A stretch of 64,000 nucleotides of DNA from Leeia speluncae (GCF_020564625.1 NZ_JAJBZT010000006.1:207695-271694); one strand, 5' to 3'; counted from the stretch's first letter, positions 9,174-18,745 are shown. Numbers and translations are program-made. Notes: a model not told the origin generated them from the sequence alone.

Positions 9174-9965
9174 TTAAAATGCCCAATCTAGAATGGTTAC
9201 TTCATCACCTACTCTGATGGTGCCTGATTTTACCACTTCAAGATTTTGGCCAAAGCAGATGCCTTTTTCTGGAATATTTCTAAAACCAGATAATGTCGTT
9301 AAAGGTTCATTATCTGGTGATTTCTCACCAGTATCAGGATTCACTGTCGTAAAAACACAGCGCTCACAGTATTTCTTGACCGCAAGTTCTACTTCCCCTA
9401 TTTGTATGAGAGTCCAAAAGTCTTCTTCAAAAGCGGGTGCGCCATCAATCACAATATTTGGGCGAAACTGACGCATATCAACAGGAGATTCAAGCTTCTG
9501 ATTGAGTTCATCTAAAGAACTTTGTCCAGCTAATAAGATTGGGTAGCCATCGGCAAATGAGAGCGGCGTTGACCCATCTCGAAATCTTGTTGTGAGCTCT
9601 CCAATGTACATGAGCTGCGCAGGGGTATTGAGAAAATGACTTAACCATTCATTGGCTTTTGCACAACCACTTCTTGCCGTGAAGTCCTGTCCCCATACAT
9701 GGGCTGCACTCGTTGTTGTTAATTGTTCAAGGGAAACAATTAGATCTGACATATTCGGGGCAGATAAATGTAGGCCGCCACTAGCTATCGTTACTTGGAT
9801 AAGCACCATTTCAGGGAATTGCCGTCCAGTGAGAAATTTTCCCTCAGGGTTGGCAATCATCCAATGTCGATCGTTCGGAAGTCCCATCGGGTTAACAGAT
9901 ACCTCTTGGTAAGATATACCTGCTGCAGATTTAAGAGGGTAAGAATAAAGTGCTTTTACTTGCAT
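9174..9965 (-). CDS. MOSC domain-containing protein (YcbX-like, no ferredoxin domain)
   Basis: A 263-residue protein. An N-terminal MOSC-associated beta-barrel (from about residue 2, YSYPLKS, then DRHWMIANPEGKFLTGRQ) is followed by the MOSC domain. The conserved cysteine region KYCERCVFT lies near residue 200; by family knowledge this Cys binds molybdenum cofactor or carries sulfur. E. coli YcbX has a similar core and reduces N-hydroxylated base analogues, but it carries a C-terminal 2Fe-2S domain that is absent here, so a separate electron donor is needed. Single gene; other molybdenum cofactor genes lie elsewhere in the window (moaD, moaE, mobA, mogA). Substrate unknown. Confidence 0.85.
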   Translation of the reverse strand: MQVKALYSYPLKSAAGISYQEVSVNPMGLPNDRHWMIANPEGKFLTGRQFPEMVLIQVTIASGGLHLSAPNMSDLIVSLEQLTTTSAAHVWGQDFTARSGCAKANEWLSHFLNTPAQLMYIGELTTRFRDGSTPLSFADGYPILLAGQSSLDELNQKLESPVDMRQFRPNIVIDGAPAFEEDFWTLIQIGEVELAVKKYCERCVFTTVNPDTGEKSPDNEPLTTLSGFRNIPEKGICFGQNLEVVKSGTIRVGDEVTILDWAF

Positions 9966-10116
9966 GCCAACGCCTCTGTGATTGATGAATAATTAGTGTA
10001 CCTGAATTGAGTGTCTTCACTAAGTGTCTGTTAATCGTTTCTGAAAGTGTACCGGTACACAAACAGAAAAATTGTCTACGCTAAGTGCGTCTTCACAGTA
10101 TTTTACGTTGGTATTT

Positions 10117-11001
10117 ATGTCTTCCAGGCAAGGTTTGTTAGCGGGATTTTTTGCATATTTCTTTTGGGGTTTGTTTCCTTTGTATTGGAAGCCCTTGTCT
10201 CATGTGCCTGCCATAGAAATTCTAGGGCACCGTATGGTGTGGTCCTTAGTATTTGTTGCCGTGGTTCTTTTTTGGATGAAAGACGTTAAACGTACTTTTT
10301 CCTTATTGAAAGCACCGGGCATCGCTAAGACATTTCTCCTTTCTTCGTTATTACTAGCTACCAATTGGGGGCTTTACATCTGGGCTGTAAATGAAGGCAT
10401 GATTCTGGAATGTAGCCTTGGCTACTTTATGAATCCATTGGTCAATATCTTGTTGGGGGCTGTTTTTCTAAAGGAGAGACTAAGACCGCTCCAAAAAATC
10501 GCTGTGTTAATCGCTACGCTTGGTGTGGTTTGGATGACCTTTCACCTTGGAAAACTACCATGGGTTGCTTTAATTCTTGCGCTTTCTTTTGGTTTTTATG
10601 GTTTGATCCGCAAGACTGCGAAGTTAAACTCTCTTGAAGGTCTTTCGGTTGAAACCTTGCTGTTAGCGGGCCCTGCACTGATTTTCTTGTTATCGCTCGA
10701 ATGGTTAGGTAAAGCTAGTTTTGGTCATATTCCTGCCTATCAGTCTTGGATGTTGGCTGGTGCAGGGATTGTTACGGCGGTTCCCTTGCTATTATTTGCG
10801 ATTGGGGCCAGAAGATTACCATTGAGCACCATGGGGATACTTCAATATTTATCTCCATCCATACAGTTTGGCTTAGGTGTGTGGCTCTACCATGAGCCGT
10901 TTGATCATGTTCGTTTTATGGGGTTTATTGCAATTTGGACTGCGTTAGCAATCTATACACTTGAAGGTGTGTATCGACAGGCCCGCGCTCAGTTTGCTTG
11001 A
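10117..11001 (+). CDS. rarD: RarD-type EamA transporter
   Basis: A 294-residue inner-membrane protein from the ATG at 10117. The frame is open further upstream to a TTG at 10072, but the RarD family begins with a short charged end followed by a GxxxxxxAYxxWGLFPLYWK pattern, which matches the ATG start. About ten hydrophobic helices fill the chain, with the EamA repeat visible twice. The family is of the drug/metabolite transporter type; the substrate is not known (RarD was named after chloramphenicol sensitivity in Pseudomonas). It stands alone on the plus strand and ends at a strong bidirectional terminator shared with the convergent DUF3422 gene. Confidence 0.88.
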   Translation: MSSRQGLLAGFFAYFFWGLFPLYWKPLSHVPAIEILGHRMVWSLVFVAVVLFWMKDVKRTFSLLKAPGIAKTFLLSSLLLATNWGLYIWAVNEGMILECSLGYFMNPLVNILLGAVFLKERLRPLQKIAVLIATLGVVWMTFHLGKLPWVALILALSFGFYGLIRKTAKLNSLEGLSVETLLLAGPALIFLLSLEWLGKASFGHIPAYQSWMLAGAGIVTAVPLLLFAIGARRLPLSTMGILQYLSPSIQFGLGVWLYHEPFDHVRFMGFIAIWTALAIYTLEGVYRQARAQFA

Positions 11002-11003
11002 CT

Positions 11004-11045
11004 AAAAAACAAAGCCCATCAATGCATTGATGGGCTTTGTTTTTA
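11004..11045. terminator. Bidirectional rho-independent terminator between rarD and the DUF3422 gene
   Basis: A nearly perfect palindrome: an 18-base arm of A-rich sequence and AAAGCCCATCAA pairs across a TGCA loop with TTGATGGGCTTT and a run of T. The A run at its left and T run at its right give a U tract on either strand, so it can end both convergent genes. Confidence 0.9.
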
Positions 11046-11073
11046 TTGATAGATGAAGCTAGCAATAAGCCGC

Positions 11074-12387
11074 TTAGTGGTGTGCAGCAAGCTTTTTCTT
11101 AAAGCGATGCATGCCATAAGCTACCAAACCAGCGACAATCGGAATACTAAACCCGGTTGTCATTTCATAATTAACTTCTAAACCAACTGCGTGAAGTGCC
11201 TTGGACGCGTAACCAACTAAACCGACTATATAGTAGGTTAAAACAGCAACAGATAATCCTTCGACCGTTTCTTGTAGTCTTAATTGTAAAGCGGCTCTCC
11301 GGTTCATTGAGTCGAGCAATCCGTGGCGTTGTGCTTCACTGGCAATATCGACTCGGGTTCTTAATAAGGCCGTTGTTCGCTGAAGGCGAAGGGATAACTG
11401 TTCTTGACGCGTGCTTACTGCATTGGTGGTATGAATCGCAGGCGCTAATCGTCGTTCCACAAACTCTCTAAACGGCTGCAAACCTTGAAGGCGAGATTCT
11501 CTTAACTCATCAATCCGTCGTTCAATCAATGCATAGTAAGCGCGTGTTGCGCCAAATCGATAACTACTGGTTGCAATGCTGTTTTCTAATCCACCTGCAA
11601 GTTGGGTAATGTTATTGAGTAGCATTTTATCTTCTGCAGACTCAGTTCTGATCGCCGTGGTTAATTCGCTGAGCTCTTTTTCCATTTTGGCAAGTTGGGG
11701 GAGCAATTGCTTGGTTTGGGGTAAAGAGAGTAGGGCAAGAATTCGATATGTTTCGACTTCAAGTAGACGTTGTAACATGCGTCCGCTTTGTCGCTGACCC
11801 ATTTGACCATCTAATAGTAAAATACGAGAAGCGCCAGATGCTAAATGGGGGTCTGGATGCAATCTTAGATCCGTTAAAGCAACGCCTTTACCATCTCCAA
11901 CTTCAGATCCGATTAAGTCATTGCCATCAAAATAGTTATTCGCAATTTGCGCTAAATCTAGCGGGGGAGTTGGTTTGGGTAATACGGCAGTATGAATTGC
12001 GACGAGAACCTGCCCTGGTAGATTGGTTAACCAATCTTGAGGAACGGCAGACAGCGGACTCTCTGTAAATATACCTTCCGTTTTTTGCCAGTTGCGAATA
12101 AATGTGTAGCGCACAAACTCTGTATGAACATCCCAACGAATCGTTAATCCATTCGATTGAATGGTATGTTGACCAGCTGAAGAAGGGGGGATGGGACATG
12201 ACCATTCTTCGCAGAGCTTCGTAATGGAGGCTCTATGTTTTGCGAGGTCTTCTGCCGTAAGTACAAGCGCTGTTACCTGAGAGCGAAGCGGGGCAATAAA
12301 ATAGGGCCGCGCATGTGCTTCGTCATTTAACGTTTGTCTTAGTGGATGTTCATTCAATGATTGGGGGCTATTCATATTTACTGACAT
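11074..12387 (-). CDS. DUF3422 family membrane-anchored protein
   Basis: About 437 residues from the ATG at 12387; the frame is open to a TTG at 12399, and a second ATG lies at 12375. The N-terminus carries the family-typical HPLRQTLNDEAHARP segment. The central part has long amphipathic helices with coiled-coil character. Two hydrophobic segments near the C-terminus (GLSVAVLTYYIVGLVGY and FSIPIVAGLVAYG) anchor it in the inner membrane, leaving a short basic tail. DUF3422 proteins are common in alpha- and betaproteobacteria and have no assigned function; the overall design recalls CorA-like or RmuC-like coiled-coil membrane proteins, but I cannot support either. The gene ends at the terminator shared with rarD. 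Confidence 0.85.
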   Translation of the reverse strand: MSVNMNSPQSLNEHPLRQTLNDEAHARPYFIAPLRSQVTALVLTAEDLAKHRASITKLCEEWSCPIPPSSAGQHTIQSNGLTIRWDVHTEFVRYTFIRNWQKTEGIFTESPLSAVPQDWLTNLPGQVLVAIHTAVLPKPTPPLDLAQIANNYFDGNDLIGSEVGDGKGVALTDLRLHPDPHLASGASRILLLDGQMGQRQSGRMLQRLLEVETYRILALLSLPQTKQLLPQLAKMEKELSELTTAIRTESAEDKMLLNNITQLAGGLENSIATSSYRFGATRAYYALIERRIDELRESRLQGLQPFREFVERRLAPAIHTTNAVSTRQEQLSLRLQRTTALLRTRVDIASEAQRHGLLDSMNRRAALQLRLQETVEGLSVAVLTYYIVGLVGYASKALHAVGLEVNYEMTTGFSIPIVAGLVAYGMHRFKKKLAAHH

Positions 12388-12430
12388 CGGAATAATCAAG
12401 CATGTCAGTTTAACCGCTTCTTATGATTGG

Positions 12431-14845
12431 TCAAGAGCGGTTTGTGCAACGGAGTGGTTTAGAGGGCGTTTGGGTATTTAGCAATATTTCAGAAATAGCA
12501 TCAGCAGATTGTGGCGGATAATACAAGAAACCTTGGTAAGTTTCACATCCGGCATTTTGCAAGAATTGCTGCTGCTGTTCGGTTTCAACGCCTTCAGCAA
12601 TAATGTTTAGATCTAATGCATTGGCCATGTTGATCATCGCACTAACCAACCCTTCATCTACCGGTTGGCCGGGCACATTTTTAATGAAAGAACGATCAAT
12701 TTTCAATGTGTTAATTGGAAACTGCTTTAAATACGCTAAATTAGAATAGCCAGTTCCAAAATCATCAATCGCTAATCGAATGCCCAAATCGGCTAAGGCA
12801 CGCAAACGCTTGATGGCCTCATCCACATCTTTAATCAGAGAAGATTCGGTTAACTCTAATTCCAATGCATGGGCTGGTAACTGATGCGTAATCAGTGCCT
12901 CTGCTACTTCATCTACAAATCCGGACTGTTGAAATTGGACTGCAGATACATTAACGGATGCCATTATCTGGTAACCAGCATTGCGCCATTTGGCGAGTTG
13001 CTTGCACGTCTCGTCTAAGACCCATCTGCCAATCTGAACAATAAAACCAGTCTCTTCCGCTAGTGGAATAAAACTGGCAGGAGAGACTAATCCCTGATCC
13101 GGAGACTGCCATCGGATGAGCGCTTCGACGCTCAAGTGATCATTGGTACCAAGGGTGATTTGTGGTTGATAAACCAAAAAGAACTCTTCCGCTTTTAACG
13201 CGGCCCGCATCGAGTGATCCAACTTCATGCGGCTTAATAAACTTTGGCTCATTTGATGCTGGTAGAAGCGTACACCCGCACGTCCTCTGTTTTTTACAAA
13301 ATGCATTGCTCTTTCAGCATTTCGAATTAATTCAGCAGCGTGTTTACCATTGTCTGGATAAAGTGAAATACCTAAGCTAGCAGTTAAGCTAAATGTTTCT
13401 TTTTCGATGGTATAAGGCTGGAAAAGATGGTCCTGCAGACGAGAGACCACTTTACTGGCCTGAAGTTCGTCCACGTGCTGCAGTAGTAAGATGAACTCAT
13501 CTCCACTTTGTCTGGCAACAATATCGCCCGGCCGGATACATTGGCTTAATCTGGCAGAAACTTCTTGTATGGCTTTATCACCAATTGATAAACCAAAGCT
13601 TTCATTTACATGCTTAAAGAAATCTAAATCTAAATACACAACCGCAAATTTGGTTGTGTTATCTGCTTGGCGTGTTAACTCGCTCAGCGTCTGCATAAAT
13701 CCAGCACGATCCGAGAGCAACGTAAGGGGGTCTAAATGCCTATTTCTGTCTTGGGTAACCATTTCCGAAGCACTGACCGCATTAAGATCTTTGAAGAACA
13801 AGACATAATGGGCTGCACTATTGGGGTGGCTAACTGGCAAAATCCTTACTTTAAACGATTGGATATTACCTGAGCGTGTTCTTTGTCTAATGGTTTGATG
13901 CCATAGACCTTTTTTTGCAATGGTTTGTTTGATCAGTAGTTGCTGAGTGGCTTGAGCGTAGGCAAATAAAGTTTCTAGTGAATCTGCCTCAAAATCATGT
14001 GATTGATTATTTAGGGCATTAGCAATTGGATTGTAGGCAATACTGGCGAATGCCTCATCTAGAATCACTACACCTTCATCTGTTGCCTCTAAAGCAGACC
14101 ATGCCAGTCGTTGATAGGCATCTTGTTCAACGTGTAGTGTAATATCTTCTAATGTTAATAAATAACCAATCGCACGATTATTATTAAATCTTGGCGCTAG
14201 CGTTTGCTTAAACGTACTTCCATCTTTTAGTTTTAATTCAATCTGCTGAGGGTGTAAGCGTGCTGCTAAAATCCACTGATCTAGCTCGTACAACGCTGGA
14301 TCGATCACTTTTGTGTTAATTAGCCCTGATAGTTGAGTCGCAGATTGAGCGCTAACATCTTGACCTAACCAACTATTGAAAGCCAAATTCGAATGAAGCA
14401 AATTACCGTGCAGATCTAAAATGGCGGTTAAGTGGATGGAAGAATCAAATGCAGATGACATTTCTGCTTTTTGCAATTGAATATGCTGAAGAGAGTGGTT
14501 GCTAGAGGATTGGATTCGAATCAATACTTGATATCGGTTTTCATCTAACCACCATACACAGCGCCTAACGAGGCAGTTTTCTCCATTTTTATCCAAAACC
14601 ATGGTTTCAGAGTCAATTAATGGAAAGTCTGTCGATTTTATTATTTCAGATTTGGCAGACCAAAATACCTGATCTTCGATAGATGGAAAGTAGGTAGAAA
14701 GCGTTAGTGGTAACAGCCCTTTATGAATACCAAAAAACTCAAAAGCAGCAGAGTTGGCAGAAATAATTTGGCCATTTACTGCGTCAATGATCAGTACAGG
14801 ATCGAAGAGTTTATTAATAGAAATAACGGGGGCGTTATTTTGCAT
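12431..14845 (-). CDS. PAS-GGDEF-EAL cyclic-di-GMP turnover protein
   Basis: An 804-residue soluble protein with no membrane segment. Three PAS-like segments can be made out at about residues 10-120, 135-240 and 248-360. A GGDEF domain (about 375-535) has SGDEF at its active site and an RPGD inhibitory-site motif exactly five residues upstream, so diguanylate cyclase activity with product inhibition is plausible. The EAL domain (about 545-795) keeps the catalytic pattern: EALIRW, ELTES, DDFGTGYS, KIDRSF and AEGVET. It could therefore make or hydrolyse cyclic-di-GMP in response to a PAS signal. It follows the HD-GYP gene by 2 bases, so the two are one operon. Confidence 0.93.
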   Translation of the reverse strand: MQNNAPVISINKLFDPVLIIDAVNGQIISANSAAFEFFGIHKGLLPLTLSTYFPSIEDQVFWSAKSEIIKSTDFPLIDSETMVLDKNGENCLVRRCVWWLDENRYQVLIRIQSSSNHSLQHIQLQKAEMSSAFDSSIHLTAILDLHGNLLHSNLAFNSWLGQDVSAQSATQLSGLINTKVIDPALYELDQWILAARLHPQQIELKLKDGSTFKQTLAPRFNNNRAIGYLLTLEDITLHVEQDAYQRLAWSALEATDEGVVILDEAFASIAYNPIANALNNQSHDFEADSLETLFAYAQATQQLLIKQTIAKKGLWHQTIRQRTRSGNIQSFKVRILPVSHPNSAAHYVLFFKDLNAVSASEMVTQDRNRHLDPLTLLSDRAGFMQTLSELTRQADNTTKFAVVYLDLDFFKHVNESFGLSIGDKAIQEVSARLSQCIRPGDIVARQSGDEFILLLQHVDELQASKVVSRLQDHLFQPYTIEKETFSLTASLGISLYPDNGKHAAELIRNAERAMHFVKNRGRAGVRFYQHQMSQSLLSRMKLDHSMRAALKAEEFFLVYQPQITLGTNDHLSVEALIRWQSPDQGLVSPASFIPLAEETGFIVQIGRWVLDETCKQLAKWRNAGYQIMASVNVSAVQFQQSGFVDEVAEALITHQLPAHALELELTESSLIKDVDEAIKRLRALADLGIRLAIDDFGTGYSNLAYLKQFPINTLKIDRSFIKNVPGQPVDEGLVSAMINMANALDLNIIAEGVETEQQQQFLQNAGCETYQGFLYYPPQSADAISEILLNTQTPSKPLRCTNRS

Positions 14846-14847
14846 GC

Positions 14848-16125
14848 TTAAGCCTCGGATAGATCGTCGGACTCTATTTTTTGAATAAAGTAAACGAGCT
14901 GTCTTCGCGGTGCTAAATAATCAAAAATAGCTTTCGGTAATGTCCCTGGTTTGATCGCTTGTCTAATTGATGTTTCAGGGGCATCTTCTAAATTAATCAT
15001 CGGCGCCCGTTCTCTTGGCGCTTTTTCATCATAGACTAAAACAACTGGACGTAAAGGTTGTTTTGGATTGACAGAAGTTACCATTGCCATACGGTCATCT
15101 GTTAGTCTAACAATCGATCCAGGCGGGTATATCCCCATGAGTTTGACAAATGCGGCGAGCAGTCCTTCATCAAATTCATGTCTTGATGTTGCAAAGATAG
15201 TGCGCAACGCTTCATGAGGGGTTAACGATTCAGTTAATACACCTGTGTTGCACAAATTATCGTATCGATTAATTAAAGCCAAAATTTTGGCTTCACCAGT
15301 CATCCGATGAACATTAATTCCTAATGGATAGCCAGAACCATCCGCTAATTCATGGTGTTGTCCAATTGCTAACAAAATATGATGGCTAAGCCCCATTTGC
15401 TTACCCATTTCAACCCCTTTAGAAACGTGTTCTTTTAGAAGGTTTTTCTCAGCAGAGCTGAGGTGCATATTATGAAATCTCAATCGATCTGGGAGGGAGA
15501 GTTTTCCAATGTCATGCAGTAGCGCTGCCGTTGCAACTAATTTAATCTGTTCATCAGCTAAGCCCATTTGTTTTGCAAGCAGGGTGCTCAAAACAGCAAC
15601 ATTCATATTATGAAGCGTAAACTCTTCACCTGTTCTATCAGCCAGTAAGCGAATCGCAATATGCTCGGCTTGAATCTGTTCAAACAACATTGATCCAAGT
15701 TGCTCTGCTTTTTCTTTTGCATTCGTCGGGCTGGAGAGCGCTTCTTTGCTTAAAACTTTAAATATACGGCAAGACTCAGTGTATTTTTTTTCTAGTAAAT
15801 CAAGCGCTTTGGCATCCGCTTCTTCTTTAGAAATCAGATTAACCTTTTTGGTGATTTCTTTATCTGCGATGTTGAGTAATTCTGCCTCTGCCGCCACTGT
15901 TTGAACGGACGGCTCTGCAACTTCCAAAGGAGAGGCATCACTTCTGCTTGGATCAAAAAGGACTTTTTCTACCCCGATGGCGGTGAGGGTATCAATTTGG
16001 CTTTGAGATCGGATCTTAAATCGATTCAAAGAAAAAGGATGAGACATCCAATCAAGCTCAAGCTCGATGAACATGCCCACTCTTAAACGAGTGACAGGGA
16101 TGTAGTTTAATCCGGACTCTGACAT
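14848..16125 (-). CDS. HD-GYP domain cyclic-di-GMP phosphodiesterase with DUF3391
   Basis: A 425-residue protein. The N-terminal part (about 8-60) matches DUF3391, commonly found before HD-GYP domains. The HD-GYP domain follows with HDIGK near residue 208 and the HHELADGSGYP motif about 60 residues later, both intact. HD-GYP enzymes hydrolyse cyclic-di-GMP to pGpG or GMP using a two- or three-metal centre. First gene of a two-gene operon with the PAS-GGDEF-EAL protein. Its upstream region (16126-16346) is shared with the divergent SirB2-like gene and must hold both promoters; I could not pick convincing ones. Confidence 0.92.
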   Translation of the reverse strand: MSESGLNYIPVTRLRVGMFIELELDWMSHPFSLNRFKIRSQSQIDTLTAIGVEKVLFDPSRSDASPLEVAEPSVQTVAAEAELLNIADKEITKKVNLISKEEADAKALDLLEKKYTESCRIFKVLSKEALSSPTNAKEKAEQLGSMLFEQIQAEHIAIRLLADRTGEEFTLHNMNVAVLSTLLAKQMGLADEQIKLVATAALLHDIGKLSLPDRLRFHNMHLSSAEKNLLKEHVSKGVEMGKQMGLSHHILLAIGQHHELADGSGYPLGINVHRMTGEAKILALINRYDNLCNTGVLTESLTPHEALRTIFATSRHEFDEGLLAAFVKLMGIYPPGSIVRLTDDRMAMVTSVNPKQPLRPVVLVYDEKAPRERAPMINLEDAPETSIRQAIKPGTLPKAIFDYLAPRRQLVYFIQKIESDDLSEA

Positions 16126-16346
16126 GAGATATTCTGTAAAATATTACTGTGTTAATGTTGAACAGCTTGTAAAAGGCTGCTTCCAACCTTAACTGAACGT
16201 TAAGTCAATACAGTATCAAGTTTCAAAAAACATACAAGAGCTTGTTCGCAAGTAATGCGAAATTTTTTCAAAATATCTAAGCAAACCATTACTTGGTTAC
16301 AATTTTAGTATAGAAGAATTTTTTATTTTCTCTAGGATAGATAGAT

Positions 16347-16739
16347 TTGCAGACTTACATCGTACTAAAACACATTCATATGCTGGCGGTAGTGTTATCT
16401 GGTGCTTTCTTTCTAAAGCGAGGGCATTGGATGTTAAATGCTGATGATCGACTAGAAGCTAAGTGGGTAAAGGTGCTGCCGCATGTTATCGATACTATTT
16501 TATTAGGCTCTGCCATCGGTTTGGTGGTGGTTGGCAAATGGTATGAAAATTGGCCTGCATGGCTTTCTGCGAAGATTGTTTTAGTGGTCTTGTATGTGTT
16601 ATTCGGTACATTCGCATTAAAGCGGGGCAAAACATTACAGATTAGATTAATTATGTGGGTGCTAGCAATTGCTGTCTTTATTACCATTGCTTTGACAGCA
16701 ATCAGTAAAGCTTTCCCGCCAAGTATGTTAAATATGTAA
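16347..16739 (+). CDS. SirB2 family membrane protein
   Basis: A 130-residue protein starting at TTG, with an AGGATA ribosome site about 7 bases upstream. Four hydrophobic helices cover most of the chain. The early HIHMLAVVLSGAFFLKRG segment and the later TILLGSAIG stretch are typical of SirB2/YchQ-like proteins. Salmonella SirB2 was linked to invasion gene regulation, but the molecular function of the family is unresolved. The gene is divergent from the cyclic-di-GMP operon; the truncated haemoglobin gene follows 70 bases downstream on the same strand and may share its transcript. Confidence 0.8.
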   Translation: MQTYIVLKHIHMLAVVLSGAFFLKRGHWMLNADDRLEAKWVKVLPHVIDTILLGSAIGLVVVGKWYENWPAWLSAKIVLVVLYVLFGTFALKRGKTLQIRLIMWVLAIAVFITIALTAISKAFPPSMLNM

Positions 16740-16809
16740 CCCAGATTTTATGCCGATCGTTGTTGCAAACAATGGTTGGCTCTTTTTGTGAATTCCTAGG
16801 TGCAACATC

Positions 16810-17208
16810 ATGTCAGAAGAAGTCAATAAATTAACTCCTTATCATTTACTAGGTGGTGAGGCTGTACTACGCCAGTTAGTTGATCGCTTTTATCAAATTA
16901 TGGCTGAAGAACCAAAGGTACTGGAACTTCGGAAAATGCACCCAGAAGATCTACAGGGTTCTGCAGATAAGCTCTATATGTTTTTATCCGGTTGGTTGGG
17001 TGGCCCCGATCTATATCAGCAAAAATTTGGGCACCCAATGCTGCGGGCAAGGCATATGCCTTTTCCTATTGATTCTAGTGGGCGAGATCAATGGATGTTT
17101 TGCATGATCAAGGCGCTCTCTGAAGTGCCAATGGAGGCTGCGCTAAAGGCGCAATTAGAGCAAGCTTTCTTTAGGACCGCAGATTTTATGCGTAACCAAG
17201 ATGCTTGA
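16810..17208 (+). CDS. Group II truncated haemoglobin
   Basis: A 132-residue cytosolic haem protein of about the usual length for the family. Recognisable features are the early YHLLGGEAVLRQLVDRFY helix with the B10 tyrosine, the proximal histidine in RARHMPF (about residue 77), and the tryptophan in DQWMF that marks group II. Members bind oxygen or NO and are linked to nitrosative or oxygen stress; the exact role here cannot be read from sequence. It ends at a strong hairpin shared with the convergent methyltransferase gene. Confidence 0.9.
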   Translation: MSEEVNKLTPYHLLGGEAVLRQLVDRFYQIMAEEPKVLELRKMHPEDLQGSADKLYMFLSGWLGGPDLYQQKFGHPMLRARHMPFPIDSSGRDQWMFCMIKALSEVPMEAALKAQLEQAFFRTADFMRNQDA

Positions 17209-17230
17209 TGAAAGCTGATGCTTAGCAGTA

Positions 17231-17265
17231 AAAAGACGGGGAGTTCATGAACTCCCCGTTTTTTT
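17231..17265. terminator. Bidirectional terminator between the haemoglobin and methyltransferase genes
   Basis: A perfect stem ACGGGGAGTTC / GAACTCCCCGT with a two-base loop, an A run on its left and seven T on its right. It can stop transcription from both sides and touches the stop codon of the minus-strand gene. Confidence 0.92.
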
Positions 17266-17974
17266 ATGCCAGAAATGAAAAAAGAGCAGGGCGTTTTTTT
17301 AGTGATGGTTTTTCTGTTTTTTTCCATTCAGCAATCGAGAGTGTTTTGATCCACTCTGATTCGCAAGTAATATCCGCCGCAATAGATAGTTTCGTCTGGC
17401 TATTGAGTGTGCTCAATAGCGTATCAAACATGGCTTCATTCCGATATGGGGTTTCGATGAACAAAATGGTTTCATTTTGTGTTCTAGAATGGCTTTCCAA
17501 TTTCTTTAATGTTTGAGTACGTTCATCTGCCGAGGCAGGTAGGTAACCTTGAAATGAAAACTTCTGCCCATTTAAACCCGATGCCATCACCGCCATCAAA
17601 ATGGAAGAAGGTCCTACCAGAGGAACAACACGAATATTACGTTCATGGGCTAATGCAACTAACTGCGCACCAGGGTCTGCTACGGCAGGGCAACCGGCTT
17701 CAGACAAAAGACCAATATCTAGCCCATCTTCCAGTGGCTTTAGAAGGGGTAATAATTCTTGGTTACTGGTATGTTCATTTAATGTAGCTAAAGACAAGCT
17801 TTGAAGTGGTGCATCTGTACCTGATTGCTTCAAATAAGCTCTAGCGGTCTTTGGATGCTCGACCACAAAATGCTGTAAGCGGCGTGTGACTTGGCGAGTT
17901 GCTTCAGGAATGGTGCCAACTAGCGCCATATTTTCATCTAATGGCGCTGGAATTAAATAAAGGGTTCCTTTCAT
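17264..17974 (-). CDS. SAM-dependent methyltransferase, tetrapyrrole-methylase fold (RsmI-related)
   Basis: A 236-residue protein beginning MKGTLYLIPAPL, with the LLSEAGCPAVADPGAQLV signature near residue 95 and PLVGPSSILMAVMASG near 125. These are the binding-loop patterns of the tetrapyrrole/rRNA methylase superfamily. It differs from RsmI (16S rRNA C1402 2'-O-methylation) in its start and overall shape and is probably the related group often found beside maf genes in betaproteobacteria. Its substrate is unknown. It follows the Maf gene by 3 bases, so the two form an operon. Confidence 0.82.
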   Translation of the reverse strand: MKGTLYLIPAPLDENMALVGTIPEATRQVTRRLQHFVVEHPKTARAYLKQSGTDAPLQSLSLATLNEHTSNQELLPLLKPLEDGLDIGLLSEAGCPAVADPGAQLVALAHERNIRVVPLVGPSSILMAVMASGLNGQKFSFQGYLPASADERTQTLKKLESHSRTQNETILFIETPYRNEAMFDTLLSTLNSQTKLSIAADITCESEWIKTLSIAEWKKTEKPSLKKRPALFSFLA

Positions 17975-17977
17975 TTC

Positions 17978-18565
17978 TTACTTCACCCCTAATGGCGGAA
18001 GACCTGCTTCATTTAACATGCTTGTTAATGCGATCAATGGTAAGCCGATAATCGCCGAAGGGTCATCTCCCCTCATCCATTCAATCAGGATGGTACCTAA
18101 GCCTTCAGTTTTTGCACTGCCAGCACAATTGTAAGGTTTCTCAATTTGTAGATAAGTTTCAATTAGTTCGTCAGAGTAGTCTCTCATCTTGATTTCATAA
18201 GGAACGACTTTTTCCCATACCTTGCCTGTTTTACTATCTAGCAAAGCAAGTGCTGTATGAAAAATCATGGTTTGCCCACGCATGGCTCGTAATTGCACAA
18301 CGGCTCTTTCGTGTGTTCCAGGCTTTCCTAGTTGCTGACCATTAAGAAGGGCGACTTGATCAGAGCCAATAATCAAGGCATTGGGGAATTGATCCGTAAC
18401 TGCTTTTGCTTTTTCAATGGCTAAACGATTGGCCGTTTCTGCTGCAGTCTCATTTTCCAGCGGTGTTTCATCAATGTCTGGGGAGGCCGTAACAAAAGGG
18501 AGTTGCAAACGTTGAAGTAATTCTTTGCGATAGGGCGAAGTAGAGGCTAAAACCAGCGTAGTCAT
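17978..18565 (-). CDS. Maf family nucleotide pyrophosphatase (YceF-like)
   Basis: A 195-residue cytosolic enzyme. The N-terminal LVLASTSPYRKELLQRL motif is the Maf phosphate-binding signature, and IGSDQVALLNGQQLGKPG (near residue 66) holds the conserved acidic residue. YceF-type Maf proteins hydrolyse 7-methyl-GTP and related non-canonical nucleotides. The location supports the YceF assignment: in E. coli yceF is likewise divergent from yceD-rpmF-plsX, as here. It shares the 218-base divergent region 18566-18783 with yceD. Confidence 0.9.
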   Translation of the reverse strand: MTTLVLASTSPYRKELLQRLQLPFVTASPDIDETPLENETAAETANRLAIEKAKAVTDQFPNALIIGSDQVALLNGQQLGKPGTHERAVVQLRAMRGQTMIFHTALALLDSKTGKVWEKVVPYEIKMRDYSDELIETYLQIEKPYNCAGSAKTEGLGTILIEWMRGDDPSAIIGLPLIALTSMLNEAGLPPLGVK

Positions 18566-18745
18566 GTGTAGGTTACTCAGAGAAAAGGGTCATTCACTGC
18601 TGAAGATTGATCTAACTAATCCTAAAAATAAAAATCAACTTCAAATGTTGAAATGAATTAAACTGTCATTGATGAGATTATCTATCAGATAGCATTTGCA
18701 TGCCATCACCTTGCCGAATTATATGATTCGGCTCTTTGGTTTTCT

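Noticed and set aside
9193..9471. Plus-strand open frame inside the MOSC gene
   Set aside because: It is a shadow frame of a well-recognised gene on the other strand, with no start signal.
13491..13808. Plus-strand open frame of 105 codons within the GGDEF-EAL gene
   Set aside because: Shadow of a clear conserved domain; no ribosome site and no recognisable protein.
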